Below, piece after piece: positions 43,683 to 54,485 of a DNA stretch of 64,000 nt. The position numbers and the translations under genes were made by a program. The notes under the pieces are model-generated. The model had not been told where the DNA came from. It did no database searches and was given only the letters and a program-made list of their open reading frames with translations. The stretch lies in the NCBI GenBank assembly GCA_018398585.1, contig JAGTTD010000013.1, positions 9,520,492-9,584,491 of the forward strand. The letters are read 5' to 3'. Position 1 is the first letter of the stretch; the number at the start of each line of letters is the position of its first letter. Source of the DNA: Simmondsia chinensis (Eukaryota > Streptophyta > Magnoliopsida > Caryophyllales > Simmondsiaceae).

Positions 43683-45112
43683 GCTATCATCTCCTCATAC
43701 CCATATCTTTGAGGCGCTCTAGCTTGCCTCCTCTGTCTAGCACTAGCAATAGTATACTGCTTCACCTGCTGACCAGTTTCAGTCTCTGCATTTTCTTTAG
43801 TAACTTGTATTGGAAGTGCCTGTATACACTTAGTGGGTACAACCTGCTGCAGAACTGTGTTATTTAACTGTATCTGATCAACACCTGGTTTCTGCACCTG
43901 ACTCGTATCACAAATAGTGGAGGGCATGTGTGGCGGATGTAGTAGTGAAGACTCATCAAAACTAACATCCCTACTAGTCAGAAATTTATGAGACTTTGAA
44001 TCCCATAAACAAAATCCCTTTACACCTGACGTATAACCAAGAAAAATGCACTTCTTGGCTCTAGGCTCTGACTTTCTTTTATTCACATAAACATAAGCAG
44101 GACAACTGAAAATTCTTAAACGACAATAATCAGCAAAGGATCCAGAACATACCTCGTCTGGAGTCTTCAACTGAAGCGATGAATGAGGTGATCAATTGAC
44201 TAAGTAACACGCCATGTTAACTACCTCTGCCCAAAATTCTCTCCTCAAACCTGCATTTGACAACATGCAATGAGCCTTCTCACGTCCTGTTCAGTCTTTC
44301 TACCACTCCATTTTGTTGAGGTCGACCTGTACAAGTCCTGTGTCTAATGGTGCCTTGATTTTCACAAAATTTGGTGAAATCACCTGAACATATTTAAGGC
44401 CATTGTCCGTCCTCAACCTCTTGGTTTGCTTCCCTATCTGTTTCTCAAGTAACACCTTCCACTTCTTGAAGGTATCATAAACTTCATTTTTCTGTTTCAA
44501 GAAATAAACCCAGGGTTTTCTTGAGAAATCATCAGTAAACGTCAAAAGATACCTGGAACCTCCTTTGGAAGCAACTCTGGACGGTCCCCACAAGTCTGAA
44601 TGTATATAGTCTAACGTTCCTTTAGTCTGATGCACTACCTGCTTGAAGCTGACTCTCTTCTGCTTTCCATAAATGCAATGCTCACAGAACTCCATCAGTC
44701 TAGTTGACTGACCACATAATAAACCCCTCTTGCTCAGCTCTAACAGTCCCTTATCACCCATATGACCCAATCTAATGTGCCATAACTTAGTGATATCTAA
44801 CTCTGTCATAGACGGTGTAGAAACTACTACTGACCCTGTCACTGTAGAATCCAAAAGTTCATACAAGGTTCCTACCCTTTTGCATTTCATCACAATCAAG
44901 GCACCCTTACTAACCTTTATTACTCCACCTTCTACTATGTACCTGTACCCATGTGACTCAAGAGTACCTAAGGAGATGAGGTTCTTTTTCAAATCTAGGA
45001 CGTGACACACGTCACTCAAAGTTCTAATTGTACCGTCAAACATCTTAACTTGGATTGTTCCAATACCCGAAACTCTACAAGCTGCATCATTGCGCATCAA
45101 AACTACTCCGTC
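43683..45112 (-). pseudogene. Truncated copia integrase region
   Basis: On the minus strand: MRNDAACRVSGIGTIQVKMF, WHIRLGHMGDKGLLELSKRG, CEHCIYGKQKRVSF, DYIHSDLWGPSRVASKGGS (first Asp) and RLRTDNGLKYV (second Asp). A shift near 44370 follows; the QQNG-Glu block lies in another frame at about 44300-44330. Then MKTPDEVCSGSFADYCRLRI and KKCIFLGYTSGVKGFCLWD. It ends at RYGYEEMIAY, exactly where the Ty3 element begins; the frame resumes at 38788. Confidence 0.9.
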
Positions 45113-45232
45113 AGGGATCGTACTGGATGCGCTATGCTTCTGCGAAATTTCCCGATCAATCAGTTATTCCCCATGATCGATCGGCATACCCTCTGCAGCA
45201 ACTCCAAGGAATTTGAGACACATCCTAACATT
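45113..45232 (-). repeat. 5' LTR stub of the truncated copia
   Basis: Matches the first 120 bp of the LTR at 36980-37101; then an abrupt junction to pre-integrase coding sequence. Confidence 0.85.
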
Positions 45233-45792
45233 CCGGTTAAATAAAACATGAGACTGAAGCGTGATCGAGGTAGTATCAGGGCTACCAAAGCTGAAGGTAG
45301 GCCTCGAGAGGTAGTTGCAGAACTGAACGAAAATGTGGAGAACAAAAATGTGACTCTCCCACAACAACATGACTTTTAAAGGAGTTTAAGTTGATCATTG
45401 GTTTCCCTAAGAAGATAGACATGCAATGTGGGAAGGTCGGCACTTATAATCAAATCTATAAATAAAGGAACCGTCAACTTTATTAAGAGTTCCACAACCT
45501 AATTAGAAATTTTTACTTTTTTGTATCCAATCGCACTTGTTCCTTTTCTTTTTCTCTCAACTTCTTTTGTAGTTGGTTTATCATTTTTTTTCAAATAATA
45601 ATAATGTAAGTGTTGTTGACATTATTCAAGAAGGTATATCTTTCATGATTTCTACCACTATTACTGACATCTGCCCCATACTGAATTTAAGTTGTGTCAT
45701 TTGCTCAAGTTTTGACTGCTAAGCCTCGAACTTGATTGAGTTGATCATAGATCAGCGACCCATGTTGGTTCGTCCTTCCAGATCTTATTAGG
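45233..45792. other. Intergenic sequence
   Basis: No gene or repeat recognised; T-rich tract near 45590. Confidence 0.4.
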
Positions 45793-46154
45793 TTGGAGCA
45801 ATAGATCGCACTCAACATAGCTAAAAATTTCAAAAGAAGCTATGAATATCAGCTTCATCACTTTAATATGGATGGTTTGAAAAAAGAGAAACAAGATTAT
45901 GTTCAATGAGGAGGAGTTTAATCTTGAAGATATGACCTGAATGCAGACATGCTATTGAGTAGATGCATGGTGTGAAATTTCTCTTATGGCCTTGAGGAAA
46001 TTTCGAGATGCATTGAAGCAATACAGTCTTTGAACTGATAGAACCAATTTAAAACACTTACTTGACTATTGCTTGATCTCTAGCTGAACAAGGGGAGGCA
46101 CTTTGATTATAGATGATTGTCTATGGATAATATATATTTTTTTGCATGTTGTAG
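45793..46154 (+). repeat. Dispersed repeat, copy B (left part)
   Basis: Matches copy A at 35250-35610. It stops at GCATGTTGTAG, where the copia at 46155 was inserted; the rest of the repeat (TGTATCATGCTTATGTACTATGC) lies at 63761-63800. Confidence 0.75.
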
Positions 46155-46402
46155 TAATAGAAGATATTAGAATTGAAGATATTTGTATAAATTGTATATC
46201 TTGGAGATTATTCAGATTATTTGTATCACATTAGGAGGTCATGCTTGGTTTTTCTGTAGTTGCCTTATCTTCATGACTATTAGTTGTATTTATAATGGGC
46301 TGTACATTACGATCATACAAAGCAAATAGAGTAATTCCCTTCATTGTGTTTTGTCATAGTTTAACATCAAATCCCTTGATTTTGTTTTGCCGCTATTTAA
46401 CA
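46155..46402 (+). repeat. 5' LTR of the split copia
   Basis: 248 bp; starts TAATAGAAGATATTAG (the expected TG is TA) and ends CTATTTAACA. Confidence 0.88.
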
Positions 46403-46525
46403 TGGCATCAGAGCAAAACGAAAAGGCGCTATCATGAATTTCCTTAATAAACCAACTACGAACACCGTTGACATACACACTCACCATATTACCTTTGCAG
46501 CTCGGATGCCCTAGGAAGTGCAATA

Positions 46526-47277
46526 ATGGCATATGTACTCAAAGGGTTAGAAAATTACTGTACCTGGTCGAGGGCGGTCCATGACGTACTTGATGCCAAC
46601 GGCTTCGTTGACGGAACTTTGGAGCTACCAGCCAAAGGCTTCCCAGATGAAGATGCCTGGAGGAAATGCAATTCAGTGGTGTTGACTTGGATATACAATA
46701 GATTGAATCGTGGTCTCCAAGCGACAGTAACATAAGTGGAGATGGCTCGAGAGATGTGGGTAGACTTGCAGGAGAGATTTGCCCATGGTAATGGCCCTCG
46801 TGTGTACCAAATTAAGCGAGACTTAGGTCTTCTTCAAAAATACCGAATGACGGTGAAAGACTACTATTCGAAATTCAAGTTCCCCAACCCGAAGTGTAGC
46901 TGTGGGGCACTCAATGAGTTCCTTCAATATCAAGAGGAAGACAAGGTATGCCAGTTTTTAATGGGACTTGCCAATGAAGCTTTTGGAATTGTCCGATTTC
47001 ACATTTGGAATACTGAGACGCCGCCAACCTCAACAAGACTTATAATAATGTGATAAGGGAAGAGCGACAACATGCTGTGACAGAAAACATGGAGGTCAGA
47101 TTGGAGGAGGGAGTGGCATTCCATGCCGGAGCACCAAATCAGAATGGATCAAAGCCCGGAATCAAACTCAAGTGTGACCACTGTAACAAGCTAGGACATT
47201 ATCGCAGTAACTGCTACGGATTAATCAGCTACCCTCCGAACTGGGGGGGCCGATGCTCGAACCGAGGATGTGGCTAA
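46526..47277 (+). pseudogene. Split copia gag
   Basis: ATG 46526; NYCTWSRAVHDVLDANGFVD is the copia gag N-terminal block. A TAA at 46733-46735 interrupts the frame, which continues with EMAREMWVDLQERFAHGNGP, IKRDLGLLQKYRMTVKDYY and QEEDKVCQFLMGL to 47053. The next frame holds the zinc knuckle CDHCNKLGHYRSNCY (47173-47217). Confidence 0.87.
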
Positions 47278-47380
47278 CAGAAAGCAAGTTCCAATTTCGG
47301 TGCGGGCGACAACACTGGAACTTTTGGGTGCACAAATGGCCAAAGCAGTACCCATCGTGGTGGCAACGGCACGGTAGGAC

Positions 47381-47629
47381 ATGTGCACTCAACAGATGAT
47401 GACTCGTCCGAGACATCTAAAACCAAAATTGAAATGGGTGCTTGACAGTGGCGCATCCCACCATATGACGTCACAAATAAGGGAATTAAAAGATCTAAAA
47501 TTCCTCGTTGGTCCCATCTCAATTACGATACTGAACGGTGAATCAGTGCAAGGTGATCGTGCAGGAATGGTCCAACTTGGGCCAAACATAATTTTAAATG
47601 ACGTTCTTTACATACCAAATTTCACTTGA
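47381..47629 (+). pseudogene. Split copia protease
   Basis: KWVLDSGASHHMTSQI has an intact D-S-G active site, followed by ISITILNGESVQGDRAG and ILNDVLYIPNFT. The frame then shifts into the pre-integrase region, where a QRLGHPF-like block is visible near 47795-47815. Confidence 0.87.
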
Positions 47630-47865
47630 TATTTTGCATCAATTGACGTAGGATATCAATTGTACCAACCCTTACTACAATAATTATAGTGTGATTGGAG
47701 TGGGTGATTTGCAGGATGGGGTCTACTACCTCAAAGGCATGGCAAAGGGATCAGTGCATGCAGCATATCTGTTGAAGGAGGCAGTAGGCTGACATCAGAG
47801 ACTCGGTCATCCCTTTTTTGATATTTTGTCTAAGTTATCTAATACTTGTTGTTTTCACTTAAGTA

Positions 47866-48043
47866 ACAACAACAACAATAATCTCAGTCCCTCAAGGGCT
47901 TCCGCACAAGCGGGGTCGGGGGAGGAGGGGTTGATGTACGCAGCCTTTCCCCTTCAGGATGTTAATCTGAAGAGAAGCTGTTTCCGAGGACCCCCAACCG
48001 GAGAGACCTGCCGACATCGCATCATGGCAACCTGTGAGCTGTG
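47866..48043 (-). mobile_element. SINE inserted in the copia integrase region
   Basis: Perfect 15-bp duplication GTTTTCACTTAAGTA (47851-47865 and 48044-48058). On the minus strand a head starting CACAGCTCACAGGTTGCCAT is followed by the body GTTGGGGGTCCTCGGAAAC, AAAGGCTGCGTAC, GACCCCGCTTGTGCGG and a (TTG)n tail. The body matches the SINE at 11542, but the head does not resemble 5S rRNA. Confidence 0.9.
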
Positions 48044-48103
48044 GTTTTCACTTAAGTAGTTGCCATAATTATTGTGGCGACATTTCCTTAGGGCAAAACA
48101 AAC

Positions 48104-48860
48104 ATGGTTCCGTTCCCTATTAGTATCAATAAAGCCACAGAGCCTTTTGAATTAATCCATTGTCACTTGTGGGGAAAATACAAAACAACTTCTCGAAGTG
48201 GTGTGCGATATATTTTAACTACTATTGATGACTATAGCCGGGGGACTCAGGCTTATTTATTAAAAGACAAAACTAAGGTGTTCAAATTGTTGACAAATTT
48301 TTGTAAAATGGTTCAAACTCAATTTGGGTTAAATGTGCAGCGTATAAGAAGTGACAATGGGACAGAATTCATGGAGGGGCCAATACGAAAATTCTATGAA
48401 GAAAACGGTATTATACGTCAAACATCTTGTGTCAATACTGCACAACAAAATGGTAAGGTTGCCTTCTTAATTTTGCTAGAGCGCTTCGCTTCTAAGCCAA
48501 CTTGCCACTGAGTTTTTAGGTGATTTTTCCTTAAAGCTGGTTACCTAATAAATCGCACACCCACAAAAGCCAACCAAAATAAGATCTCGTATGAGATACT
48601 GTTTAACAAAAAACCATCTTATAAACACCTTAGAATTTTTGACTGCCTTTGCTATGTACATATGCACCACAAGATCAAAGATAAATTTGATGAGAGGGCC
48701 CAACGATGTATTTTTTTTGGATATCCGCACGGGCAAAAGGGATGGTGAGGAGACCCAACAAGTTTGTACATATAGAGACGCGGTATTCTTTGAAGTTGTT
48801 TTTCCTTACCATGTTGAGCCGAGAAAAAATGGTCATTCAACCCAACAAATAAACGTGCAA
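48104..48860 (+). pseudogene. Split copia integrase
   Basis: ELIHCHLWGKYKTTSRSG (the catalytic D of DLWGP is H), TTIDDYSRGTQAYLLKD, VQRIRSDNGTEFMEG (second Asp kept), NTAQQNGKVAFLILLERF (third region disrupted). Then, in other frames, TPSYKHLR-like and YPHGQKGW blocks to about 48740. The frame is broken after 48511. Confidence 0.85.
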
Positions 48861-49489
48861 TAGGACAGGTCCAATCCCATAGCCACAATTCCTGTAGAGT
48901 TCTCTAATATTGAGTTATTTGGTGGCAACCCGATCCCCATGGAGACTTTTGGACCACTAAATGGTGAAGTGGATAGGCCCACTCCTATAGCTACAAATGT
49001 GTCTAAACCAAGGCAAGAAGGGAGCATGGGTGCGAGGGACGAAGTAGAAATAAATGTGGACCAACCCACCAAGGCGGATGCAAAACATGGAGAAGTCGGC
49101 CCACGACCTTAACACAGCCTCAGCACACCCCATAATTGCCCTCTACCAGTGCCCGCCGTTGGGCCGCAAGACACAGATGGTCCGTCTCATTCGATGGGCT
49201 TGAGGACAGGGGGAGCCAATGAACAGGCCGTTCAACGTCTTGCGTCATGTCCACAAAGTGAAAGGTGCCCTTCGGAGCACTTGAAGAATTATGTTTTCCA
49301 TGCCATTTGCCCCGAGACTTCACCTTCATCCCCACTTCATGACCACTCTTCATGTAGTCCTCACCTCATTTCATCTCTTATGACAGATTGTCCTCCTGAC
49401 ACCGAGCTTTCCTTGTGGCCGTCACATCCCATGATGAGCCAACATCTTATGCTCAAGCAGTGTAAGATCCTAGATGGTGAGAGGCAATG
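48861..49489. other. Linker between copia integrase and RT
   Basis: Low-complexity Ser/Pro/Thr coding remnants, as is usual between copia integrase and RT; no domain. Confidence 0.5.
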
Positions 49490-49702
49490 GCCAAAGAAAT
49501 TGTAGCAATAGAGAGTAATGGCACTTGGACACTTGAGCCATTACTAACTAGCAAGAAAGTGATTGGGTGCAAGTGGGTCTTCAAAATCAAATACCGAGCA
49601 GATGAAAAAATTGAGCGATTCAAGGGCCAGTTGGTGGCCAAGGGATACACACAGATTGAAGGATAAGATTTTAATAAAACCTTAGCACCAATGGGAAAAT
49701 TG
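49490..49702 (+). pseudogene. Split copia RT, first part
   Basis: Frame with ESNGTWTLEPLLTSKKVIGC, KWVFKIKYRADEKIERFKG, LVAKGYTQIEG, a stop, then LAPMGKLVTV. At the codons for VTV it is cut by the hAT; the same codons (GTTACAGT) restart at 62275. Confidence 0.88.
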
Positions 49703-49772
49703 GTTACAGTTAGACTTGGCAAAACATGACCCGACCCGACCCGACCCATTTGACCCGCAACTCTACTCGTGC

Positions 49773-50275
49773 AAGGTTGTTAGAATAGGGATTCTACTGA
49801 GGATCGTTAGGGGTTTATAAAATTGGAATCGTAGAATCAAATCAAAAATCGTACAGTTCTACTTTTAAAGCATAAAATAAATATTGAACTTTTACTAATC
49901 GGTTTAACCTTTTTGAAAAATTGGTTCTTTAACATGATGTTTGAATTTTATTGACCAAGATGTGATGAGTTCAAATCCCAATAACCTCCACTTTCATTAT
50001 TAAATAATTGAACCACAAAACATAAGGTTATAACTTAAAACTAAGCTTAGTTTAAGTTTCTTGAGAATATATAAACATTTAATTGAACTTTCTTTACTTC
50101 AGGTTAAAAAAGTACGTAAAATCATATGGTGATCCTATCTGTTAGTCTTGTTTAATATCAATGGATCGTAAGATTGTACAAAATTAAGATTCTACTTAGG
50201 ATCGGGATCGATCGACGATTGTGGGATCGTAGAATCGTAAGATTCTAAGATCCGGATGGGGAGTTTAATAACCAT
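49773..50275. mobile_element. MITE inside the hAT subterminal region
   Basis: 503 bp with short inverted ends (AAGGTTGTTAG and, reversed, ATGGTTATTAA) and an 8-bp duplication with one mismatch ((A/G)CTCGTGC, 49765-49772 and 50276-50283). It is rich in GATCG and GATTC words; no coding capacity. Probably itself hAT-type. Confidence 0.65.
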
Positions 50276-50283
50276 GCTCGTGC

Positions 50284-50500
50284 CTGACCTGAAATTTTCA
50301 AAATTTATTGCGACCCAAATCTGAAACTAACCCATCCTAAAACTGACTCAACCCGAATTGGACTCGACCCTAGATGACCTGAAACCCGGATTTGACCCAA
50401 CTCGAATGTGACCCGACCTGAATTTGACCCGACCCATGCTGACTCGAGACCTGAGCTAGACTCAATATGTGACCTGAAACTGACCCGACATGGAAATTGA
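50284..50500. repeat. hAT left subterminal repeats
   Basis: More than ten variants of (T)GACCCGAC/GACCTGAA in about 220 bp; matching arrays at 49728-49764 and 62027-62260. Such clustered motifs in hAT ends are usually transposase binding sites. Confidence 0.75.
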
Positions 50501-51662
50501 TTTTATCATGAAATCTAAATTACAAAGTCAATTATAGTGATTCCATTTTCATAGTTTGCTAAAGACTTCCAATGATAATAAAACGATAGTTATAAAAAAT
50601 TATATAATAATAAGGAATTTTTGGTTGCAAAGCATAGGCAAAGCGGGCAAGAGTTGCTCGGGTTTGCCCATGTTTCGCTTTCATTATTGGGAATATTTTT
50701 TTTTTTTTTTTGGATTCGCAATTTTCTTTCTTTCTATAGCTTTTTTTTATGTAGTTGCTTTTTTAGAGACTATTTTTAGGGTAACACTTAAGAATTTTAT
50801 CATCTTAATATAAAAAATGATATAATAATAGAATTACCGAGATTCAATTTATGCTCCATTTTCTTTTCTATAGTAAATAAAAAATCATTATTAGATCATA
50901 GTAAGACACATATAATAACAAAAACAATTTTTTTTTATTATGTCAAATATTTTTGCTAAGTGTTGCATAATTAAGATGCAAGATAAAGGTATCATTAATC
51001 ATAATTCGAAGTTATGCTAAAAACAAAATTATAATTCATAGAAAAGTTTTCAATGATAATGAAAAATATATTTACTTCTCATTACTCTAAAATCTTCTTA
51101 TGAGCTATCATTTTGACATAATGATCATCATAATCCATGTAATATCATATAATAAACAATCAAAATAATAGGATAACTTAACATCACAAGCATTAGATGT
51201 TTAAGAACATAAATGGAAAACAAGTTTTTTCATCAAATAATTTATGAGAATAAGTTTGAGAAACACGGTAACATCTAAATACAAAATACAATAAACATTT
51301 AAATAAATAACACATGATCTGATTTTGGCAACAACTCGTTCCACACATTGAAGCATGTCTAGTACAATGAATCCTACAAAAATATGGAAAAAAAAGAAAA
51401 AAATATATATTATAGCTTAAAATCATAAACAAAACAAAGTATGATAATGTCATAAAAAATTGCGCAACCACCTTTCTAATTGGTGGCAGATATCGAACCC
51501 AAGCTATTATTAATAGAGGAGGGTGGTCCCATACATGCAAATTCCACATTAACACCTAATATATGCCCTTGGTTTTTGCTTGCGTCATCTTCATATGCTA
51601 TTTTACACAATTAGACAAAACAAAATATAGAATAAATTAATACCTATTATTATATGTATAAG
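50501..51662. other. hAT 3' non-coding sequence
   Basis: AT-rich; no domain found. The minus-strand frame at 51193-51555 is hydrophobic and AT-driven and is not supported as a gene. Confidence 0.4.
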
Positions 51663-52327
51663 CTAACAAGCAAAAAGCAATATATACAGATATATATCCA
51701 TCTTACGTGTATATCCAAACAACAAACTTCTAGTTGCGATCAATGCTTCAACATTCTTAGGTAATAGTGAGCTTCTCCATTTGTTTAAAATTCTGCCACC
51801 CGTACTGAAAGTTGATTTTGAAGCAACCGTTGAGATAGAAATGCTCAATACGTCCATTGCCATAAGAGAAAGTTCTTCGTATCTACGCTGATTTGTTTTC
51901 CAAAATTGCAGAACATACAACTCTACTTGGCGATAAATCCTCTCCTTGTCCAAGTACATGTCTAGTGCTGACTTTTTGTAAGTGGATTCAATTGCATCAA
52001 GTTGATTAAAATTCTAAAACATCATCATATCACCATATGGTAGTATTAACGATTATCCATTCAACATAAACATCTATTGACAAATTAACTATTGTACATT
52101 AGATGAATCCTAGCTACAAGAATAATAAGTTTGTCAATTACCTAATATTAAAATACCCAACGTTTTTACTAAAGATCTAAAGTAGTAAAGTAGAACTAGA
52201 AATAAACATACAACAGTGTAATCATATGAGTGAATTAGATGTTGTCCACTAGCCACTCCAATAGCCCCAGAATCCATTACAAATGTGTCATCGCATGTTT
52301 TTTCTTTTGAGTACTCTTGGAAAAGCA
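51663..52327 (-). pseudogene. hAT transposase, C-terminal part with dimerisation domain
   Basis: The minus-strand frame 51959-51663 has MYLDKERIYRQVELYVLQFW, LMAMDVLSISISTVASKSTF, STGGRILNKWRSSLLPKNVE and ALIATRSLL. This is the hAT C-terminal dimerisation domain, with the usual SESAFS block reading SKSTFS. Upstream (52328-52134) MLFQEYSKEKTCDDTF continues the transposase from the other side of the LTR element. Non-coding sequence between them may be an intron. Confidence 0.88.
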
Positions 52328-52584
52328 TGTAATACCCTATCTGATTAATAATTAAATAGAGGATGTAAGTTTTGAGGACAAAACTTTTATTGAAGGGGGT
52401 AAAGATGTAATACCCGATTTAATTAAATTAGGCGAGGTATTATAATATATGAAACCCGGTTTAATTAAATTAGGTTAGGTATTATAATACAATTAGAATT
52501 TACAATTATTTCAACTAGGCTACAAATAAATAAAATAATGGGCTAATTTTGGAAAAGCCCATTAGTAAAATTAGGGTTATAAAC

Positions 52585-52655
<71 letters not shown>

Positions 52656-53994
52656 AAGAAGGGTTTATACCCTAGTTTCTCCTCCCCTCTTCCAATCTCT
52701 CTCTCTCTCTTCTCTCTCTCTCTCTATCATGTTTTCGAAGCTAGATACGTAATAGAAGTTTAGATATTGAATTAGAAGGTATTGAAGCTAAGTATACCAC
52801 TTCCCTACTTGTTTGTTTAATATGAAAATTGTTTTATATGACTTGATATATAAGACTTATGATTAAGTGATTTAATATTTTTTTAAAATAGGGTCGGGCC
52901 TATGTGTTTGCTTGATTGTGTGATTATTACTCTTACGATTTGAATTATATCGATTTATACGTTGATTTGATGATAGAATATGTCAATTGTTGAAAGAATT
53001 TATACTTGTGATAATGTGGATGAAATTATTGTGAACTTGTTGAAGTTATATCGAATTCAATGAATTAAATTTGAAAAGAGCCTACGTGGCCGAAGAATTT
53101 AATGACTTCTAAAAGAGCGTATGTCGCTGATGAATGGAATGCATTCTATAAGAGCGTGTGTCGCCAATGAATTGAATGCATTCTAAAAGACCGTGTGTCG
53201 CCAACGAATTGAATGCACTCTAAAAGAGCGTGTGTCGCCAACGAATTGAATGCACTCTAAAAGAGCGTGTGTCGCCAACGAATTGAATGCACTCTAAAAG
53301 AGCGTGTGTCACCGATGAATTGAATGCATTGTAAAAGAGCGTGTGTCACGATTGATTCAAGGTGAATTATGCAAAAGTTGATATATGGCCTTGTTGTGGG
53401 GTGTAATACCAACTAAGATCTCCGATTGATCTGTGGGTTAAATTGATAAACTTTCATGAAATGAATTTAAATACAATATGATGTTTATGTCTCTTATGAT
53501 ATGATCGTTGAGGATAAACTAGATTTCCTTTTCATTGAATTCCTTCCTTTGTTTTTTATGTTTTAAGTAATATGTCTGGTCCGGATAGGTTATGTGGTAT
53601 ACTTGTTGAGCGTGTTGTTTGCTCACCCAATTCCTTGACTTTCCATATTAGTAGCCTGTGGCAAATTTTAGAGGAACGAGGAAGATGCAGCGGCTCTCTA
53701 TTTCGAGGATTAGTCTATTTTAGTAGTTTAAGTATTTAATATATTTTGTAGTAGAATATTAAAGAGTATTTGAGATTTTGTAATTTTGAGCTTCCGCGCT
53801 ACTAGCTTTTAATTATTAGTATTGATGTATTTGGGATTATCTATTATTTATTGTGGGAACCTTTATGCAATTTTGAGGAATTATGGTTGTAAGTTTTCGG
53901 GCTTCGTACTATGATGTGGGACTTCATTATAGTATGACTGTGTAGCGCCCCTTTTGACTTAGGCCTATTCGGTATAATATTTGGGGGCGTTACA
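52328..53994 (+). repeat. 5' LTR of the LARD-like element
   Basis: 1667 bp. It includes a (TA)n(GA)n microsatellite (about 52585-52652), then a CT-rich tract and a 37-bp minisatellite (53074-53358). Confidence 0.9.
53074..53358. repeat. 37-bp minisatellite in the 5' LTR, about 7.7 units
   Basis: Unit AAAAGAGCGTGTGTCGCC followed by AACGAATTGAATGCACTCT. Three adjacent units are nearly identical, indicating local amplification. Confidence 0.93.
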
Positions 53995-54251
53995 TAAAGT
54001 GGTATCAGAGTACTAGGTTATGAATTTTGAAGAAAATTTAAGTGTAAAGTGGTATCAAAGCGCTAGGTTATGAATCTTGGAGAAATTTAAGTGTTAAGAA
54101 GAGAAATTAGGTTATTAATTATTGTGAAATTTGGGTGCTAAGATGAGAGCTTAGGTTATTAATTATTGAGAAATTTTAGGGTCAAGAAATTCAGTTGACT
54201 CGTTCTTGTTTTTGCAACATTAACTATGGAGTTTTAAGCGTGCCTCTTTTG

Positions 54252-54485
54252 ATGGATCTTGGGGAAAGTAAAATGCGGCGTTTAGTTGGTTACTATGTGA
54301 TCGGGCCGTGACTTGGGTTGAGTTCCTTTGTTGTAGTATTGAGATTATGGCATCACTATAGTAGGGTTGAATTTGCAATCAAAGAGATTGATAAGAAGAA
54401 TTTGAATGAGAATTTATTGAAGGAGATTTTTATTTTGAGGGATATTACTCATCCTAATATAATTAAGCTATTTGAAGAAATTGAG
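54252..54485 (+). pseudogene. ATG1-like: Captured first exon of an ATG1-like autophagy kinase
   Basis: A 78-codon frame from ATG 54252 with one in-frame TGA (54309-54311, probably CGA to TGA). It reads MDLGESKMRRLVGYYVIGP, then, after the stop, LGLSSFVVVLRLWHHYSRVE, FAIKEIDKKNLNENLLKEIF and ILRDITHPNIIKLFEEIE. This matches the N terminus of plant ATG1/ULK-type Ser/Thr kinases: the start of the kinase domain, a degenerate glycine loop, the ATP-binding Lys in FAIK, the alpha-C Glu in LLKEIF, and HPNII. ATG1 starts autophagosome formation. The similarity ends at GAG/GTTGAA, a donor-like site where an intron would begin, and no later kinase exon was found in the window. It lies in the coding-free interior of the LARD-like element. 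Confidence 0.8.

Larger units (their letters stand above)
36586..45232 (-). mobile_element. Truncated copia related to the one at 20043, split by a Ty3 element
   Basis: On the minus strand a 120-bp stub of the 5' LTR (45232-45113) is joined directly to the protease/pre-integrase region. This is followed by integrase, RT, RNase H, the purine tract (AAGGTGGAGATT, 37102-37113) and a full 3' LTR (37101-36586). The missing part is most of the 5' LTR, the primer site and gag. Coding and LTR sequences resemble the copia at 20043-25252, including GATCGATCGG motifs. I could not confirm a target duplication. The Ty3 element 38789-43678 lies within the EEMIAYALF region. Confidence 0.88.

Noticed and set aside
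36586..45232. 5-bp target duplication for the truncated copia
   Set aside because: Flanks TGCCT and TTCCG do not match convincingly, so none is claimed.
52549..52752. 67-codon frame over (GA)n and (CT)n
   Set aside because: Microsatellite translation.
53074..53358. CRISPR-like or regulatory array
   Set aside because: Contiguous 37-bp minisatellite within an LTR; no spacers.
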